A DNA stretch of 64,000 bases from Bradyrhizobium sp. CSA112 (lineage in GTDB: Bacteria > Pseudomonadota > Alphaproteobacteria > Rhizobiales > Xanthobacteraceae): positions 1-64,000 of the forward strand of contig NZ_JAACFS010000039.1 of assembly GCF_029051645.1 (NCBI RefSeq). The letters run 5' to 3'. Both the position numbers and the translations under genes were made by a program. Within the stretch, counting starts at the first letter, position 1; every line of letters starts with the position of its first letter. This document shows, piece after piece, positions 7,899 through 16,003 of this stretch. The notes below the pieces were generated by a model, which saw only the letters and a list, made by a program, of their open reading frames with translations, did not search any database and had not been told where the DNA came from.

Positions 7899-8159
7899 GT
7901 AGCCCGGATGAATTCGTAGGGCGGATTAGCGCAGCGTAATGCGCAGCTCTCTCGCGATCGGGTCGGTGGGTTACGCGGAGTTTATCATCGGGCGCGCATA
8001 CGCGCGACCCGTTGGCTAACTCTACTGCGTCACAGTCGTTTAAACCCTCATCCTGAGGAGCCCGCGGAGCGGGCGTCTCGAAGGATGTAGGCCACAGACG
8101 GGCCTCATGGTTCGAGACGCGCTTCGCGCTCCTCACCATGAGGGGCTCATGACGCAGTA
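7899..8159. repeat. Two adjoining dispersed repeats
   Basis: 7899-8020 is the composite GTAGCCCGGATG/GGGCGGATTAGC repeat also seen at 3235. 8023-8159 is a third family, bounded by TACTGCGTCA and TGACGCAGTA and containing CCTCATCCTGAGGAGC and CTCCTCACCATGAGG; nearly the same element stands at 18411-18546 and a relative at 9298-9470. No gene is seen in 7728-8189. Confidence 0.8.
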
Positions 8160-8189
8160 GAGCTAACCCACCCTACTCACTTCATACAC

Positions 8190-9170
8190 TTACTTCGCCA
8201 GTCCGAGCGACTTCAGCGCCTTGCCGTTGTCCTCGTTGTCCGCCTTCATGAACTCCGCGAAGCCGGCCGAATCCAGATAGATCATGTCGAAGCCGCGCCT
8301 GTTCATGAACTCCTTGAACTCCGCGCTGTCCCAGATCTTCTTGATCGCGGTCTCGTACTGCGCGGCAATCTCCTTCGGCAGGCCCTTGGGCGCCGCAAAG
8401 CCGCGCCACACGCCCTTGTGCCACTTGTGACCCGTCGCCTCCCCGGTGGTCGGCACGTCAGGGAAATTCGGCGCGCGGTTGGGCGAGAAGAACACGAGGC
8501 TGCGGATACGCCCCGCCTTGAGCAGCGCCTCGGCTTCCGGCATCGAGCACGCGACGAAATCGACGCCGCCGGCCGCCAGATCGGTCAGCGCGGTCGCGGC
8601 GCCGGTGGACGGCACCCAACGGATCGAGCCGGGCGAAACGCCGTCGGCCTGCATCAGGCCGGCGAGCGCGACATGCCAGCTTCCGCCCTGCCCCGTGCCC
8701 GACGCCACCACCTTGTTCGGGTTCGCCTTGATATGCGCGAACAGCTCCTTGACGGTCTTGTGGGGCGAGTCCGCCTTCACGTGAATCGCGGCGGGGTCCT
8801 GGTTGACCAGCGCGATCGGCGTATACTTCTCGAAGGTGAGATCGGTGAGCCCCACCCAGTGCATCAGGTTGATCTCGAGCGTGATGAGACCGAACGTGTA
8901 TCCGTCAGGCGCGGCGGTGGCGATCGCCTGGTGGCCGACCACGCCCGACCCGCCCGTGCGGTTCACGACGTTCACCGGCTGCTTGAGATCGCGTTCCAGC
9001 ATGTGGGCGATCTGGCGCGCGACCGCGTCGGTGCCGCCGCCGGCGGCCCACGGCACGATCAGCGTGATCGGCCGCTCCGGGAAGGCGGCATGGGCGTTTC
9101 CGGCGCTGAGCAGGCTTGCGGCCGCAAGCGCCGCAAGCGCGAAATTCCTGACATGGCGAAGCATTCGCAA
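8190..9170 (-). CDS. Bug/TctC-family periplasmic binding protein
   Basis: 326 residues with a clear signal peptide (about 1-28, cleaved after NAHA), then FPERPITLIVPWAAGGGTD, the hallmark of tripartite tricarboxylate transporter (TctC/Bug) receptors, and the NRTGGSGVVGHQAIATAAPDG ligand loop region. It should bind a carboxylate or related small acid in the periplasm. No tctA/tctB membrane genes are adjacent, so it is an orphan receptor, as is common for this family. The last 88 codons are duplicated at 3331-3599. Confidence 0.88.
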   Translation of the reverse strand: MRMLRHVRNFALAALAAASLLSAGNAHAAFPERPITLIVPWAAGGGTDAVARQIAHMLERDLKQPVNVVNRTGGSGVVGHQAIATAAPDGYTFGLITLEINLMHWVGLTDLTFEKYTPIALVNQDPAAIHVKADSPHKTVKELFAHIKANPNKVVASGTGQGGSWHVALAGLMQADGVSPGSIRWVPSTGAATALTDLAAGGVDFVACSMPEAEALLKAGRIRSLVFFSPNRAPNFPDVPTTGEATGHKWHKGVWRGFAAPKGLPKEIAAQYETAIKKIWDSAEFKEFMNRRGFDMIYLDSAGFAEFMKADNEDNGKALKSLGLAK

Positions 9171-9297
9171 ATCCTCCCCGCTCTGTTTTTTGATACGCCG
9201 GGTGCGACACCGCGACGCCGCGCTTATGCGCTATTCGCCATTCGGGCGGCGGAGCGGGAACATGTCAAGGGGAAGCAAGCGCGGGGCGGATTGGTGT

Positions 9298-9470
9298 TAC
9301 TGCGTCACTAATCCCTCATGGTGAGGAGGCGCGTAAGCGCCGTCTCCGGACGATGCGTTGCATCGCCGGGAGAACCATGAGGCCACAGTGCTGCTTCTTG
9401 GCCTCATCCTTCGAGACGCTTGCTGCGCAAGCTCCTCAGGATGAGGAGATAAAGCCGTTGTGACGCAGTA
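9298..9470. repeat. Dispersed repeat, TACTGCGTCA family
   Basis: Bounded by TACTGCGTCA and TGACGCAGTA, with CCTCATGGTGAGGAGG, an internal CTCCGGACGATGC/GCATCGCCGGGAG dyad and CCTCAGGATGAGGAG. A longer and more diverged member of the elements at 8023 and 18411. Confidence 0.8.
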
Positions 9471-9535
9471 ACTTTGGTTAGCCGACTTGTCCGCCGTAGC
9501 TCGAAGAGCGAAGGCGGAAGGCGTAATCCGCCATC

Positions 9536-9645
9536 CAGCTTTGTTCTACGTCCGACTCTATTTTGTTCTCAAAGAACGAATCGTATCAGCGCAAACCAGC
9601 GCGAGCCAATTCTTAACAACGCGTTTGCTTCGTGCTCGCGTGCAC
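9536..9645. repeat. About 108-base repeat shared with 11290-11398
   Basis: From CAGCTTTGTTCT to GTTTGCTTCGTGCTCGCGTG the sequence matches 11290-11398 with only scattered changes. It contains a short AACGAATCGTATCAGCGCAAA core. No coding role visible. Confidence 0.8.
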
Positions 9646-9656
9646 GGATCCCGCAA

Positions 9657-9825
9657 GTAGCCCGGATGGAGCGCAGCGCAATCCGGGATCACTCTGACCC
9701 CGCCCCGGATTTCGCGAAGCCTGTCATCACCGCGCGAGCGCAATTGCGCTCGTCGCACTGTGCGAGCGCAGTTGCGCTCGTCGCAGGGCGCGCATTCGCG
9801 CGACCCGTTGGCTCATCCGGGCTGC
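9657..9825. repeat. GTAGCCCGGATG repeat enlarged by internal palindromes
   Basis: Starts and ends like the family at 15913, but the middle holds two copies of GAGCGCA(A/G)TTGCGCTCGTCGCA (9738-9785) and a GCGCGCATTCGCGCGAC palindrome. The inner unit recurs once at 24229. This looks like a mosaic of two repeat families. Confidence 0.75.
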
Positions 9826-9832
9826 GCTCGCT

Positions 9833-9935
9833 ACTTTGCATGGGGTTGTTTTCGCGATTTTGTGTCTGGGCCCTGCGGTGCGGAAGAGTATCTGCACCGC
9901 GTCCGGGACGCGATATCGTCAGCAAGCAGCCCCGA
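9833..9935. repeat. Second copy of the 4921-5030 repeat
   Basis: Near-identical to 4921-5030 apart from short gaps around GGTGCGGAAGAG. With the elements at 9298, 9536 and 9657 it fills the gene-free stretch 9171-10029, in which I find no open frame with start signals. Confidence 0.75.
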
Positions 9936-10029
9936 TAAGCGCGGCGACATCCAGGGCGGATCTATCGGCCAATCACAACTTGCACCGGCTCATGCGGGCT
10001 ACTCGCTGACGCCGGAATGACGAACGCGA

Positions 10030-10290
10030 CTACCATCCGCGATTCAGGTGGCGCACCTCGCCGGTTCGCGAGTCGACATAGACTTCCATCCAGCGGCCCG
10101 CGCGGTCGCGGCCTTTGATCTCCCACTGATTGCCCTGGAACTGGGTATAGGACACCGTCATGACGCCGAGACTGGTGGCGACGTCGAGCGCGGTCTCCAT
10201 CGAGATCTGGTCACCGGAATCGAAGGCGACGGCAGGTGTCGCTGCGCCAAGCGCCAAGGCGGTGACGATTGGAAGGATGACATTTCGCAT
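10030..10290 (-). CDS. Secreted PepSY-domain protein
   Basis: 86 residues: signal peptide (about 1-23, ending PAVAF) and one PepSY domain, seen as MTVSYTQFQGNQWEIKGRD followed by YVDSRTGEVRHLNRGW. PepSY domains are found in peptidase propeptides and small periplasmic proteins and may restrain proteases. AGGAG is seven bases before the ATG at 10290. An exact EcfG-type promoter stands 43 bases upstream, so general-stress control is likely. Confidence 0.82.
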   Translation of the reverse strand: MRNVILPIVTALALGAATPAVAFDSGDQISMETALDVATSLGVMTVSYTQFQGNQWEIKGRDRAGRWMEVYVDSRTGEVRHLNRGW

Positions 10291-10332
10291 GGACCACTCC
10301 TGTCGAACACATTGAGCTGTTACACCAGTTAG

Positions 10333-10358
10333 AACGGGCGGCAGGGGTAGTATGTTCC
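10333..10358 (-). promoter_or_regulatory. EcfG-type general-stress promoter
   Basis: On the minus strand GGAAC (10354-10358), 17 bases, CGTT (10333-10336), which is the alphaproteobacterial EcfG consensus. The start codon of the PepSY gene follows 43 bases downstream. Confidence 0.7.
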
Positions 10359-10502
10359 GACACCAGCGATCGCGGAACAGCACGAAATTTCGGCAGTTGG
10401 GGCCATTTCGCGGCGGTTCCCGCTCGCTAACTAGTAACTCGCCATACATGCTTGGAGCGGAGAAACGCGTCTATGCACTGACGCCGCCAGAACCGCATTT
10501 CC

Positions 10503-11216
10503 CTATCGGCGTGCGCCGCGCGGTTTGACGGCCCCCTTCTTCCACAGTCGAAATCCGCCCTCGAACGCGTTGGTGTTGGCGCCGAGGCGGACCTTGCGCG
10601 GCAGCTTATCGATCTTGTCGGCGTTTCCGCCGCCCAGCATGATGTAATCCGGCTCCAGTGCAGCAAGCAGACGCTTCAGGACTTCATCGACCGCGCGTTG
10701 CCATTTCTTCCTGCCAACGCGCTTGAGGGCTGCGGCGCCGACGCATTGCTCGAACGTCTTGCCGTTGCGGTACGGCAGGTGAGCGAGCTCCATCGGTTCC
10801 AGAATGCCATCGACTATCATCGCGGAGCCAAGACCCGTTCCCAGCCCTAAGAAAAGCATGCGGCCGCCCTGGTAGCTGCCGATCGCCTGCATCAGCGCAT
10901 CGTTGACGACCTTCGTCGGGCGGCCGAAGGCCTTTTCGAAATTGAAACCGGCCCACCCCCGACCGAGATTGTGAGGCTCCGACAAGGGCCGGTTGTTGGC
11001 CACAGGCCCCGGATATCCGACCGAGATGACGTCATAGGACCAGTCTTTCGTCAGCGCCTTGACCTTCCTTATCATCACTTTCGCTGATAGCTCCGGACCG
11101 GACGCAAACGCGCGCCTGGTTCGCTCCCTGCTGGTCATGACCTTCACGCGCGAACCACCGACGTCGATCACGAGAACCGTATGCCGCGATACCCGCTTGT
11201 CCGTTTTCTTCGCCAT
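10503..11216 (-). CDS. ROK-family sugar kinase (polyphosphate glucokinase-like)
   Basis: 237 residues. VIDVGGSRVKV (about 16-26) is the phosphate-1 loop of the actin-fold kinases, VVNDALMQAIG holds the catalytic Asp, and GLGTGLGSAMIVDG the second phosphate/adenosine region. Length and the motif order fit the short ROK proteins annotated as polyphosphate or ATP glucokinases rather than NagC-type repressors, which have an N-terminal HTH that is absent here. The C-terminus is basic. Substrate is inferred only. Confidence 0.78.
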   Translation of the reverse strand: MAKKTDKRVSRHTVLVIDVGGSRVKVMTSRERTRRAFASGPELSAKVMIRKVKALTKDWSYDVISVGYPGPVANNRPLSEPHNLGRGWAGFNFEKAFGRPTKVVNDALMQAIGSYQGGRMLFLGLGTGLGSAMIVDGILEPMELAHLPYRNGKTFEQCVGAAALKRVGRKKWQRAVDEVLKRLLAALEPDYIMLGGGNADKIDKLPRKVRLGANTNAFEGGFRLWKKGAVKPRGARR

Positions 11217-11289
11217 GAATTCGCGCCCTGCTCGGTCGGATGATCATAACGCCAGCCGACACGCACCTGAAGCAGGGAGACAAGCACCA

Positions 11290-11398
11290 CCACAGCTTTG
11301 TTCTCCATCCGACTCCATTTTGTTCGCAAAGAACGAATCGTATCAGCGCAAATCAGCGCGAGCCAATTCTTAACAACGCGTTTGCTTCGTGCTTGCGT
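11290..11398. repeat. Second copy of the 9536-9645 repeat
   Basis: Near-identical to 9536-9645, running CAGCTTTGTTCT to GTTTGCTTCGTGCTTGCGTG. It lies between the ROK gene and the zinc-ribbon gene. Confidence 0.8.
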
Positions 11399-11505
11399 GG
11401 CAGTCAGCCGATGACATCGGCCATCGGACGACGTCCCCTTTTTCGCTTGATTTGCCCGGGCATGACCCTACGGTGCGCCCCGCCAATATGGAAACGAGAC
11501 CGATT

Positions 11506-11856
11506 ATGGACGATGCAATGAAATGCCCGGCATGCAATTCCGAGCATGCCTATCAGGATCGCGGCCTGTGGGTTTGCCCGGAATGCGCGCATGAATGGAG
11601 CGCCGAGGCGGCGGCAGCCGTGGAGGCCTCGCCCGAGCCGGGCGTCCGCGATATCAATGGCAATCTGCTGGTCGATGGCGACAGCGTCATCGTCATCAAG
11701 GATCTCAAGGTCAAGGGATCGTCGTCGGTCGTCAAAGGCGGAACCAAGGTCAGGAACATCCGCCTGACCGAGGCGACCGACGGCCACAACATCGCCTGCA
11801 AGATCGATGGCATCGGCGCGATGAATCTGAAATCAGAGTTCGTGAAGAAGGCGTAG
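11506..11856 (+). CDS. PhnA/YjdM-family zinc-ribbon protein
   Basis: 116 residues. CPACNSEH and CPECAHEW give a four-Cys zinc ribbon at about residues 7-29, followed by the conserved C-terminal domain DINGNLLVDGDSVIVIKDLK and the end LKSEFVKKA. Size and layout match E. coli YjdM (formerly PhnA), a small soluble protein of unclear function once linked to phosphonate use. Starts at 11488, 11506 and 11518 are possible; 11506 gives the length usual for the family. Confidence 0.85.
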   Translation: MDDAMKCPACNSEHAYQDRGLWVCPECAHEWSAEAAAAVEASPEPGVRDINGNLLVDGDSVIVIKDLKVKGSSSVVKGGTKVRNIRLTEATDGHNIACKIDGIGAMNLKSEFVKKA

Positions 11857-11860
11857 CAAG

Positions 11861-12160
11861 TTACGCTCGCTGTTCTTGCAGGATCGGTGAACCGAGTTCA
11901 TCGAAACGGAAGAGCTGAAAGATCCGCTGGCCGTTGAAGTCGAGGATCCTCAAATCATCAGTCTCGTGCAGATTGCTCTCGACGGCCTGAAAATGCCCGC
12001 CGTAGCGCTCCTTGGCCAGCGACAATGGAACCTCAAACGCGACGAACTTGCCGACCCCTTTGTGCTTGAGCACTTCAAGGAGCTTCTGATCGCGCAAGGA
12101 TTCGTGCGATGTGAGAATGAGCAGCGGACCGCTCGCCGTGAGCAGCAAAAGCGATTTCAT
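11861..12160 (-). CDS. Small conserved protein, unknown function
   Basis: 99 residues from ATG 12160, with AAGGAG seven bases upstream. The N-terminus MKSLLLLTASGPLLILTSHE is hydrophobic but looks like a buried beta strand rather than a signal peptide. The rest is mixed alpha/beta with charged segments. I do not recognise the family. It converges on the YjdM-type gene with four bases between the stops. Confidence 0.6.
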   Translation of the reverse strand: MKSLLLLTASGPLLILTSHESLRDQKLLEVLKHKGVGKFVAFEVPLSLAKERYGGHFQAVESNLHETDDLRILDFNGQRIFQLFRFDELGSPILQEQRA

Positions 12161-12264
12161 CGGATACTCCTTCGCGGTTGAACTGAGCTCACCCGTCATA
12201 TCCAGTTTAGCGCGTGGGGCGGATTAGCGAGGTAGCCCTCAGGCCGCGAGCAGCTCGTCGGGCA

Positions 12265-12295
12265 AAAAAGCCCGGCCCAAGGCCGGGCTTTTTTT
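12265..12295. terminator. Rho-independent terminator, bidirectional
   Basis: AGCCCGGCC (12269-12277) and GGCCGGGCT (12281-12289) with a three-base loop, A-run on the left and seven Ts on the right. It ends the SH3 gene on the minus strand and could also stop plus-strand transcripts. Confidence 0.85.
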
Positions 12296-12300
12296 GTTAG

Positions 12301-13314
12301 TTAGCGCCTGTCCTGACCGGGGCCTCCGCCACCACCACCCGGTCCGCCGCCACCACGCGGTGCGGCCTGCGGCGCGCCGCCGCCCTGCGGCGTCGCGGGC
12401 GCTGCTGCGCGCGGGGCGGCCGGGGCCGGCGTCTGCTGCGCGCGTACGTTCGGCGGGCCACCGCCGCCGCGCGCCGCATCGGGCTGCGTCATGCGGGGCG
12501 CGGCACGCTCGCTCCGGGGCGCAGCCGCACGCGGTTCGTCATGACCGCGGGCCATGACCGGCGGCGTCTGCGTGCGGGTACGGGCCGTCGGCTGCTCGCG
12601 CACGGCGCCTCTCGCGCTCTCACGCGTCATCCGCGCGTCCTCGCGTGTCATGCGGTCCCGCACCACCGCGCGTTCGCGCCCTTCGCGTGCGCTAGGCGTA
12701 GCGATGTCTCTCTCCCGTGTCACGCGTTCCGTCACGCCGGCACGGCTCCGCTCCGTCACGCCGGCGCGCGTCCGCTCCTCGACACGGGCGCGCGACCTCT
12801 CCTCGACACCGACACGCGTCCTGGCCTCGGGGAGCGCGGCGTCGCGCGCTACCGCCGCGCGGCCGATCCGGGCCGCCGAGCGGTCGATCGTGAGCCGCGT
12901 CGCGACATGCTCATGCGATCGCCAGTAGCCGCTCCAGTGGGCGCGGCGGTGATACCAGGGACGTCCCGCATAATGGCTCGACCAGTACGAGGTCAGCGCG
13001 AACGGCACGATGGGAACGTCGATCTCGTCGACATAGTCGGGCAGATAGACGTAGCGGTTGCGGTAGAGATATTGGAGATATCGCGACGACACCCAGCCAC
13101 GATCATCCGACCAACTCACATCGCACCAGGCCTTGCCTCTGAAGCACCCGTGGATGTTGACACGGGCGCCGCCTGGAATGCGGTCGACTGTCGGAAAGCC
13201 TTCACCCGGCCCCGCCTTGAGGCTGACCGTGGTGGTGACGATGCCCGGCGCCGCCAATGCGGCGGTCGGCATCAGCAGCAAGGCTGCTGCGATAAATAAT
13301 CCTCTCAGTTTCAT
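12301..13314 (-). CDS. Secreted SH3-domain protein with Arg/Glu and Gly/Pro tails
   Basis: 337 residues. Signal peptide (about 1-22, LAA), then one bacterial SH3 domain (about 25-80; SLKAGPGEGFPTV and GWVSSRYLQYL), a Tyr/Trp-rich stretch, then a long low-complexity region: tandem EER[ST]RA-type units (about 165-240) and a Pro/Ala/Gly tail ending GGGGGGPGQDRR. SH3 domains of this type bind peptidoglycan or peptides, so an envelope role is likely. An EcfG-type promoter lies 25 bases before the start, a strong terminator directly after the stop. Confidence 0.8.
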   Translation of the reverse strand: MKLRGLFIAAALLLMPTAALAAPGIVTTTVSLKAGPGEGFPTVDRIPGGARVNIHGCFRGKAWCDVSWSDDRGWVSSRYLQYLYRNRYVYLPDYVDEIDVPIVPFALTSYWSSHYAGRPWYHRRAHWSGYWRSHEHVATRLTIDRSAARIGRAAVARDAALPEARTRVGVEERSRARVEERTRAGVTERSRAGVTERVTRERDIATPSAREGRERAVVRDRMTREDARMTRESARGAVREQPTARTRTQTPPVMARGHDEPRAAAPRSERAAPRMTQPDAARGGGGPPNVRAQQTPAPAAPRAAAPATPQGGGAPQAAPRGGGGPGGGGGGPGQDRR

Positions 13315-13336
13315 GGCGAGTTCCTCCTCTCGAGTT

Positions 13337-13363
13337 GGAACGCCGTAGCGAAACAGGCGTTCC
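13337..13363 (-). promoter_or_regulatory. EcfG-type promoter embedded in a dyad
   Basis: Minus strand: GGAAC (13359-13363), 16 bases, CGTT (13339-13342), followed after 25 bases by the SH3 gene. Because GGAACGCC/GGCGTTCC is an inverted repeat, the plus strand also reads GGAAC-N16-CGTT, though no gene follows there. Confidence 0.68.
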
Positions 13364-13471
13364 CTTAAGGAGTGGTCGCGTTAACAAAAGGATGCAGGCG
13401 TCTCGCAAGCGCGAGACGCGCGGTCTTGGTTGTTATTCCGGGCGCCACGACCTTCCTCATCCGACGCAAAA

Positions 13472-14437
13472 TCATTCCATCATCGGCCGGCCGATCCAAA
13501 GCCGGTTGAGCCAACGCACGGCGAGGTCCGGCTGCTTGTCGCCTTGCAGGCGCGCCAGTGCCTCCTGATAAGGACCCACCGCGCGCAGGCGCATGGGAAG
13601 GTGGGGATAGATGCGCCGGATCCACGTCAGCGCCCGGTCCATGCTGCGCTGTTCACGTTCGCCGAACTCAAGTCCGAATTCCCGGGCCAACCGCTCCGGC
13701 AGCAAATGGGCCGTCAGCGCGCGATACCATCTGGGCACGCGCAGTCCCGTGGCGCGGCCTGAAAATATCTGCTCCGCGATGGCGCGCGCCGCGGGACTGA
13801 CCGCGAGAACATCCGACCGCGACATCGTTTCCGTGTAGTCGGTGAACGATGTCCAGTCCGGAGGCAAATCAGCCTGTCGAATGCCGAATAACGCCGCGTA
13901 CAGCTTCGCCTCGGCCCAGTACTGCTCGCGCTCGCTGTCGGTGAGTGCAGGCAAGACAAGGTCATGCGTCTGCAAGGCGCTCTCCACCAGCGTGGCGTGA
14001 ACCCAGCGCAGCGCCGAGACCTCATTGGCGCTGTAAGCTGAGCCGGCTTCGAAGCGGCCAGCCGCCTGTGGCAATATTCCGGTGACCCCGGCGTGACGTC
14101 GATGCAGCCGGCGGCCTGCTGCCAGCGCCTGATCGAGCGAGCCAAACACCATCGTGAAGGTAATGTTGAAGGTCCGGTGAAAACGGCCAACCGGATCGGC
14201 AAAGGTCCGGGAATGCTCCGAAACGGCGGCGGCGACCCAGGGGTGCGCCAATTGAAGCAACAAGGCCCGCCCGCCGCCAAGAAAAACCGCCGCCTCGCGG
14301 TCGACCCGCCAGGTCAGTGACTCCGGGCCAAAAATTCCCTTGATTGGATCGACCGCCGCCTCGCGAACGCTGTCGAGACTGCTTTCGAAATCATCCGCGG
14401 ACAGCAACCGCATGTCCTCATCCGGGTTACGGCTCAT
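13472..14437 (-). CDS. MpaB/DUF2236-family oxygenase-like protein
   Basis: 321 residues from ATG 14437. The core FGPESLTWRVDREAAVFLGG, the LQLAHPWVAAAVSEHS segment with its conserved His, and GRFHRTF match the DUF2236 (MpaB rubber-oxygenase-like) family, in which conserved His residues bind heme b. Substrate unknown. It overlaps the stop of the PaiB-like gene by 11 bases, so the two are translationally coupled. Confidence 0.78.
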   Translation of the reverse strand: MSRNPDEDMRLLSADDFESSLDSVREAAVDPIKGIFGPESLTWRVDREAAVFLGGGRALLLQLAHPWVAAAVSEHSRTFADPVGRFHRTFNITFTMVFGSLDQALAAGRRLHRRHAGVTGILPQAAGRFEAGSAYSANEVSALRWVHATLVESALQTHDLVLPALTDSEREQYWAEAKLYAALFGIRQADLPPDWTSFTDYTETMSRSDVLAVSPAARAIAEQIFSGRATGLRVPRWYRALTAHLLPERLAREFGLEFGEREQRSMDRALTWIRRIYPHLPMRLRAVGPYQEALARLQGDKQPDLAVRWLNRLWIGRPMME

Positions 14438-15065
14438 AGCCAAGCCCCGGCCGCAACGCCCGCATCTTCTTGGCCAGCCGCCGGCTCCCCGTCTCCTCCG
14501 CGCGGGCCAACTGGTTGGCGACCGCCACATGGTCCTCATCGCTCTTGTGTTGGTTGAGCTTTGACTGGCCCTCGATCTCATCGACGACGAGATCGATGAC
14601 GCAGATCGAGGCGAGCATCGTTTCGCGCTTGGTGGGATCCATCTGGGTGAGGTCCCAGGGCTGCTTCGGCAGCCGCGCCTCGGAGACCGCGAGCAGCGCG
14701 TCGCCATGGGCGCGGGTTTGGTCGCGCTCGCGCAGATGCGCGACGCCGGAGAGATGCACCGCCTCATAAAGCCAGGTCGAGACGTTGTCGCGCGAGGCAT
14801 ACCAGTCGTTGGAGACATAGGCGTCGTCGCCGGCGACGATCAGAAGGAAGCGCCTGACGCCGTCGGCGAGTTCGACCAGCGGATTTTTCGCCGTCAGATG
14901 AATCTGGACGATCACGCGATCGTCGCGCCGGGCGAGGACAAACGGCACGTGCGACCCGCGCGGGCCGCGCGCATCGGCGGCAACGATCACGCCAAATCCG
15001 CGCTCGGCCGCGAAGGCGAGCGCGCGCTGCTCTTCAATGCGAAACTGCGGTCGTAGAACGTGCAT
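14427..15065 (-). CDS. PaiB-like FMN-binding protein
   Basis: 212 residues, the normal length of the family. It starts MHVLRPQFRIEE, has SNDWYASRDNVSTWLYEAVH in the middle and KLNQHKSDEDHVAVANQL near the end, all marks of PaiB/FMN-binding split-barrel negative regulators. In Bacillus PaiB affects protease and sporulation genes; in proteobacteria the role is unclear. First gene of a coupled pair with the MpaB-like gene. Confidence 0.85.
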   Translation of the reverse strand: MHVLRPQFRIEEQRALAFAAERGFGVIVAADARGPRGSHVPFVLARRDDRVIVQIHLTAKNPLVELADGVRRFLLIVAGDDAYVSNDWYASRDNVSTWLYEAVHLSGVAHLRERDQTRAHGDALLAVSEARLPKQPWDLTQMDPTKRETMLASICVIDLVVDEIEGQSKLNQHKSDEDHVAVANQLARAEETGSRRLAKKMRALRPGLGYEP

Positions 15066-15238
15066 GGCTTAAACTCGAACGACTGGAGAATGGCCTCCTT
15101 GAGGCTAACCCATTCGGCCAGGGATCACCAAACTTCCTCCAGAAAGCACGTTCCAACAACAAGGCAATTGCGATATGAGGCTCTGTGACGCCTCGTTCGA
15201 CCATTCCGAAATCCAGCCTGCCTGCCGAGTCCGACGAT

Positions 15239-15583
15239 ATGCCCCCGCTAAAGCCCCAGGCCACCTACGACGACTTTGCTCGCCTCGACATCCGGATCGG
15301 CAAGGTCATCGACGTGCAGCCGTTTCCCCGCGCGCGCAATCCGTCCCTTAAGGTCGGCGTCGACGTCGGCGCCGACAGGATCATGTGGTCGAGCGCGCAG
15401 ATCACGAACTATGAGCCCGCGGCGCTGCTCGGCTCGCTGGTCGTATGCGTCTGCAATCTGGGTGCGAAGAACATCGCAGGCTTCACGTCCGAACTCTTGA
15501 TCCTCGGCGCAAAGGACGCGGCAGGTAACGTGATTGTGCTGGGCCCGCGCAGCGAGGTTGCGATCGGCGAGCCGATTTTTTGA
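15239..15583 (+). CDS. csaA: CsaA-like tRNA-binding protein
   Basis: 114 residues from ATG 15239; a GTG at 15185 would add 18 residues outside the family. DFARLDIRIGKVIDVQPFPR begins the OB-fold, followed by SSAQITNYEP and NLGAKNIAGFTSELLILGA, the conserved core of CsaA/EMAP-II type tRNA-binding proteins. CsaA is a dimeric chaperone-like factor linked to protein export in Bacillus; direct function here inferred. Confidence 0.87.
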   Translation: MPPLKPQATYDDFARLDIRIGKVIDVQPFPRARNPSLKVGVDVGADRIMWSSAQITNYEPAALLGSLVVCVCNLGAKNIAGFTSELLILGAKDAAGNVIVLGPRSEVAIGEPIF

Positions 15584-15595
15584 CGATGATGGCAA

Positions 15596-15671
15596 GTAGC
15601 CCGGATGAGCGAAGCAAAATCCGGTACAACTCTAACATCACCCGGATTTAGCTGCGCTCATCCGGGGCTAC
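15596..15671. repeat. Dispersed palindromic repeat (GTAGCCCGGATG family)
   Basis: GTAGCCCGGATGAGCGAAGC to CTCATCCGGGGCTAC, central ACTCTAACA as in other copies. It lies 12 bases after the csaA stop. Confidence 0.85.
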
Positions 15672-15716
15672 TCGCTTCGGCGGACGAAGCTACACCTCTC
15701 GCAGATAAGGATCGCC

Positions 15717-15890
15717 ATGAACGGAAATCGATATTACGGGGTTCGGGTCGAGGGCGCCAAATACGGCGTGGGTTTTGGCTCGGCGCTCGCCATCGCGATC
15801 TCCTATACCAACAACCACTCGATCCTGTGGGCGATCATCCACGGCATCCTGGGCTGGCTCTACGTGATCTATTTCGCATTGTTCAAGTGA
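15717..15890 (+). CDS. Small conserved membrane protein
   Basis: 57 residues with AAGGA six bases before the ATG. A polar start (MNGNRYYGVRVEGAKYG) leads to two hydrophobic segments, VGFGSALAIAISYTNN and ILWAIIHGILGWLYVIYFAL, with SILWAIIHGILGWLYVIY a pattern found in small membrane proteins of several phyla. Function unknown. It is held between two palindromic repeats. Confidence 0.75.
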   Translation: MNGNRYYGVRVEGAKYGVGFGSALAIAISYTNNHSILWAIIHGILGWLYVIYFALFK

Positions 15891-15912
15891 TCCGGCTTGC
15901 AGCAAGCAGCGA

Positions 15913-15988
15913 GTAGCCCGGATGAGCGAAGCGACATCCGGGACCACTCTAACACCGCCCCGGATTTCGCTTCGCTCATCCGGGCTAC
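15913..15988. repeat. Dispersed palindromic repeat, best-preserved copy
   Basis: GTAGCCCGGATGAGCGAAGC ... GCTTCGCTCATCCGGGCTAC: the two ends are reverse complements over about 25 bases, with CACTCTAACACCGCC between. It serves as the reference copy for the family in this window. Confidence 0.9.
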
Positions 15989-16003
15989 GCTGCTTCGTTT
16001 CGC

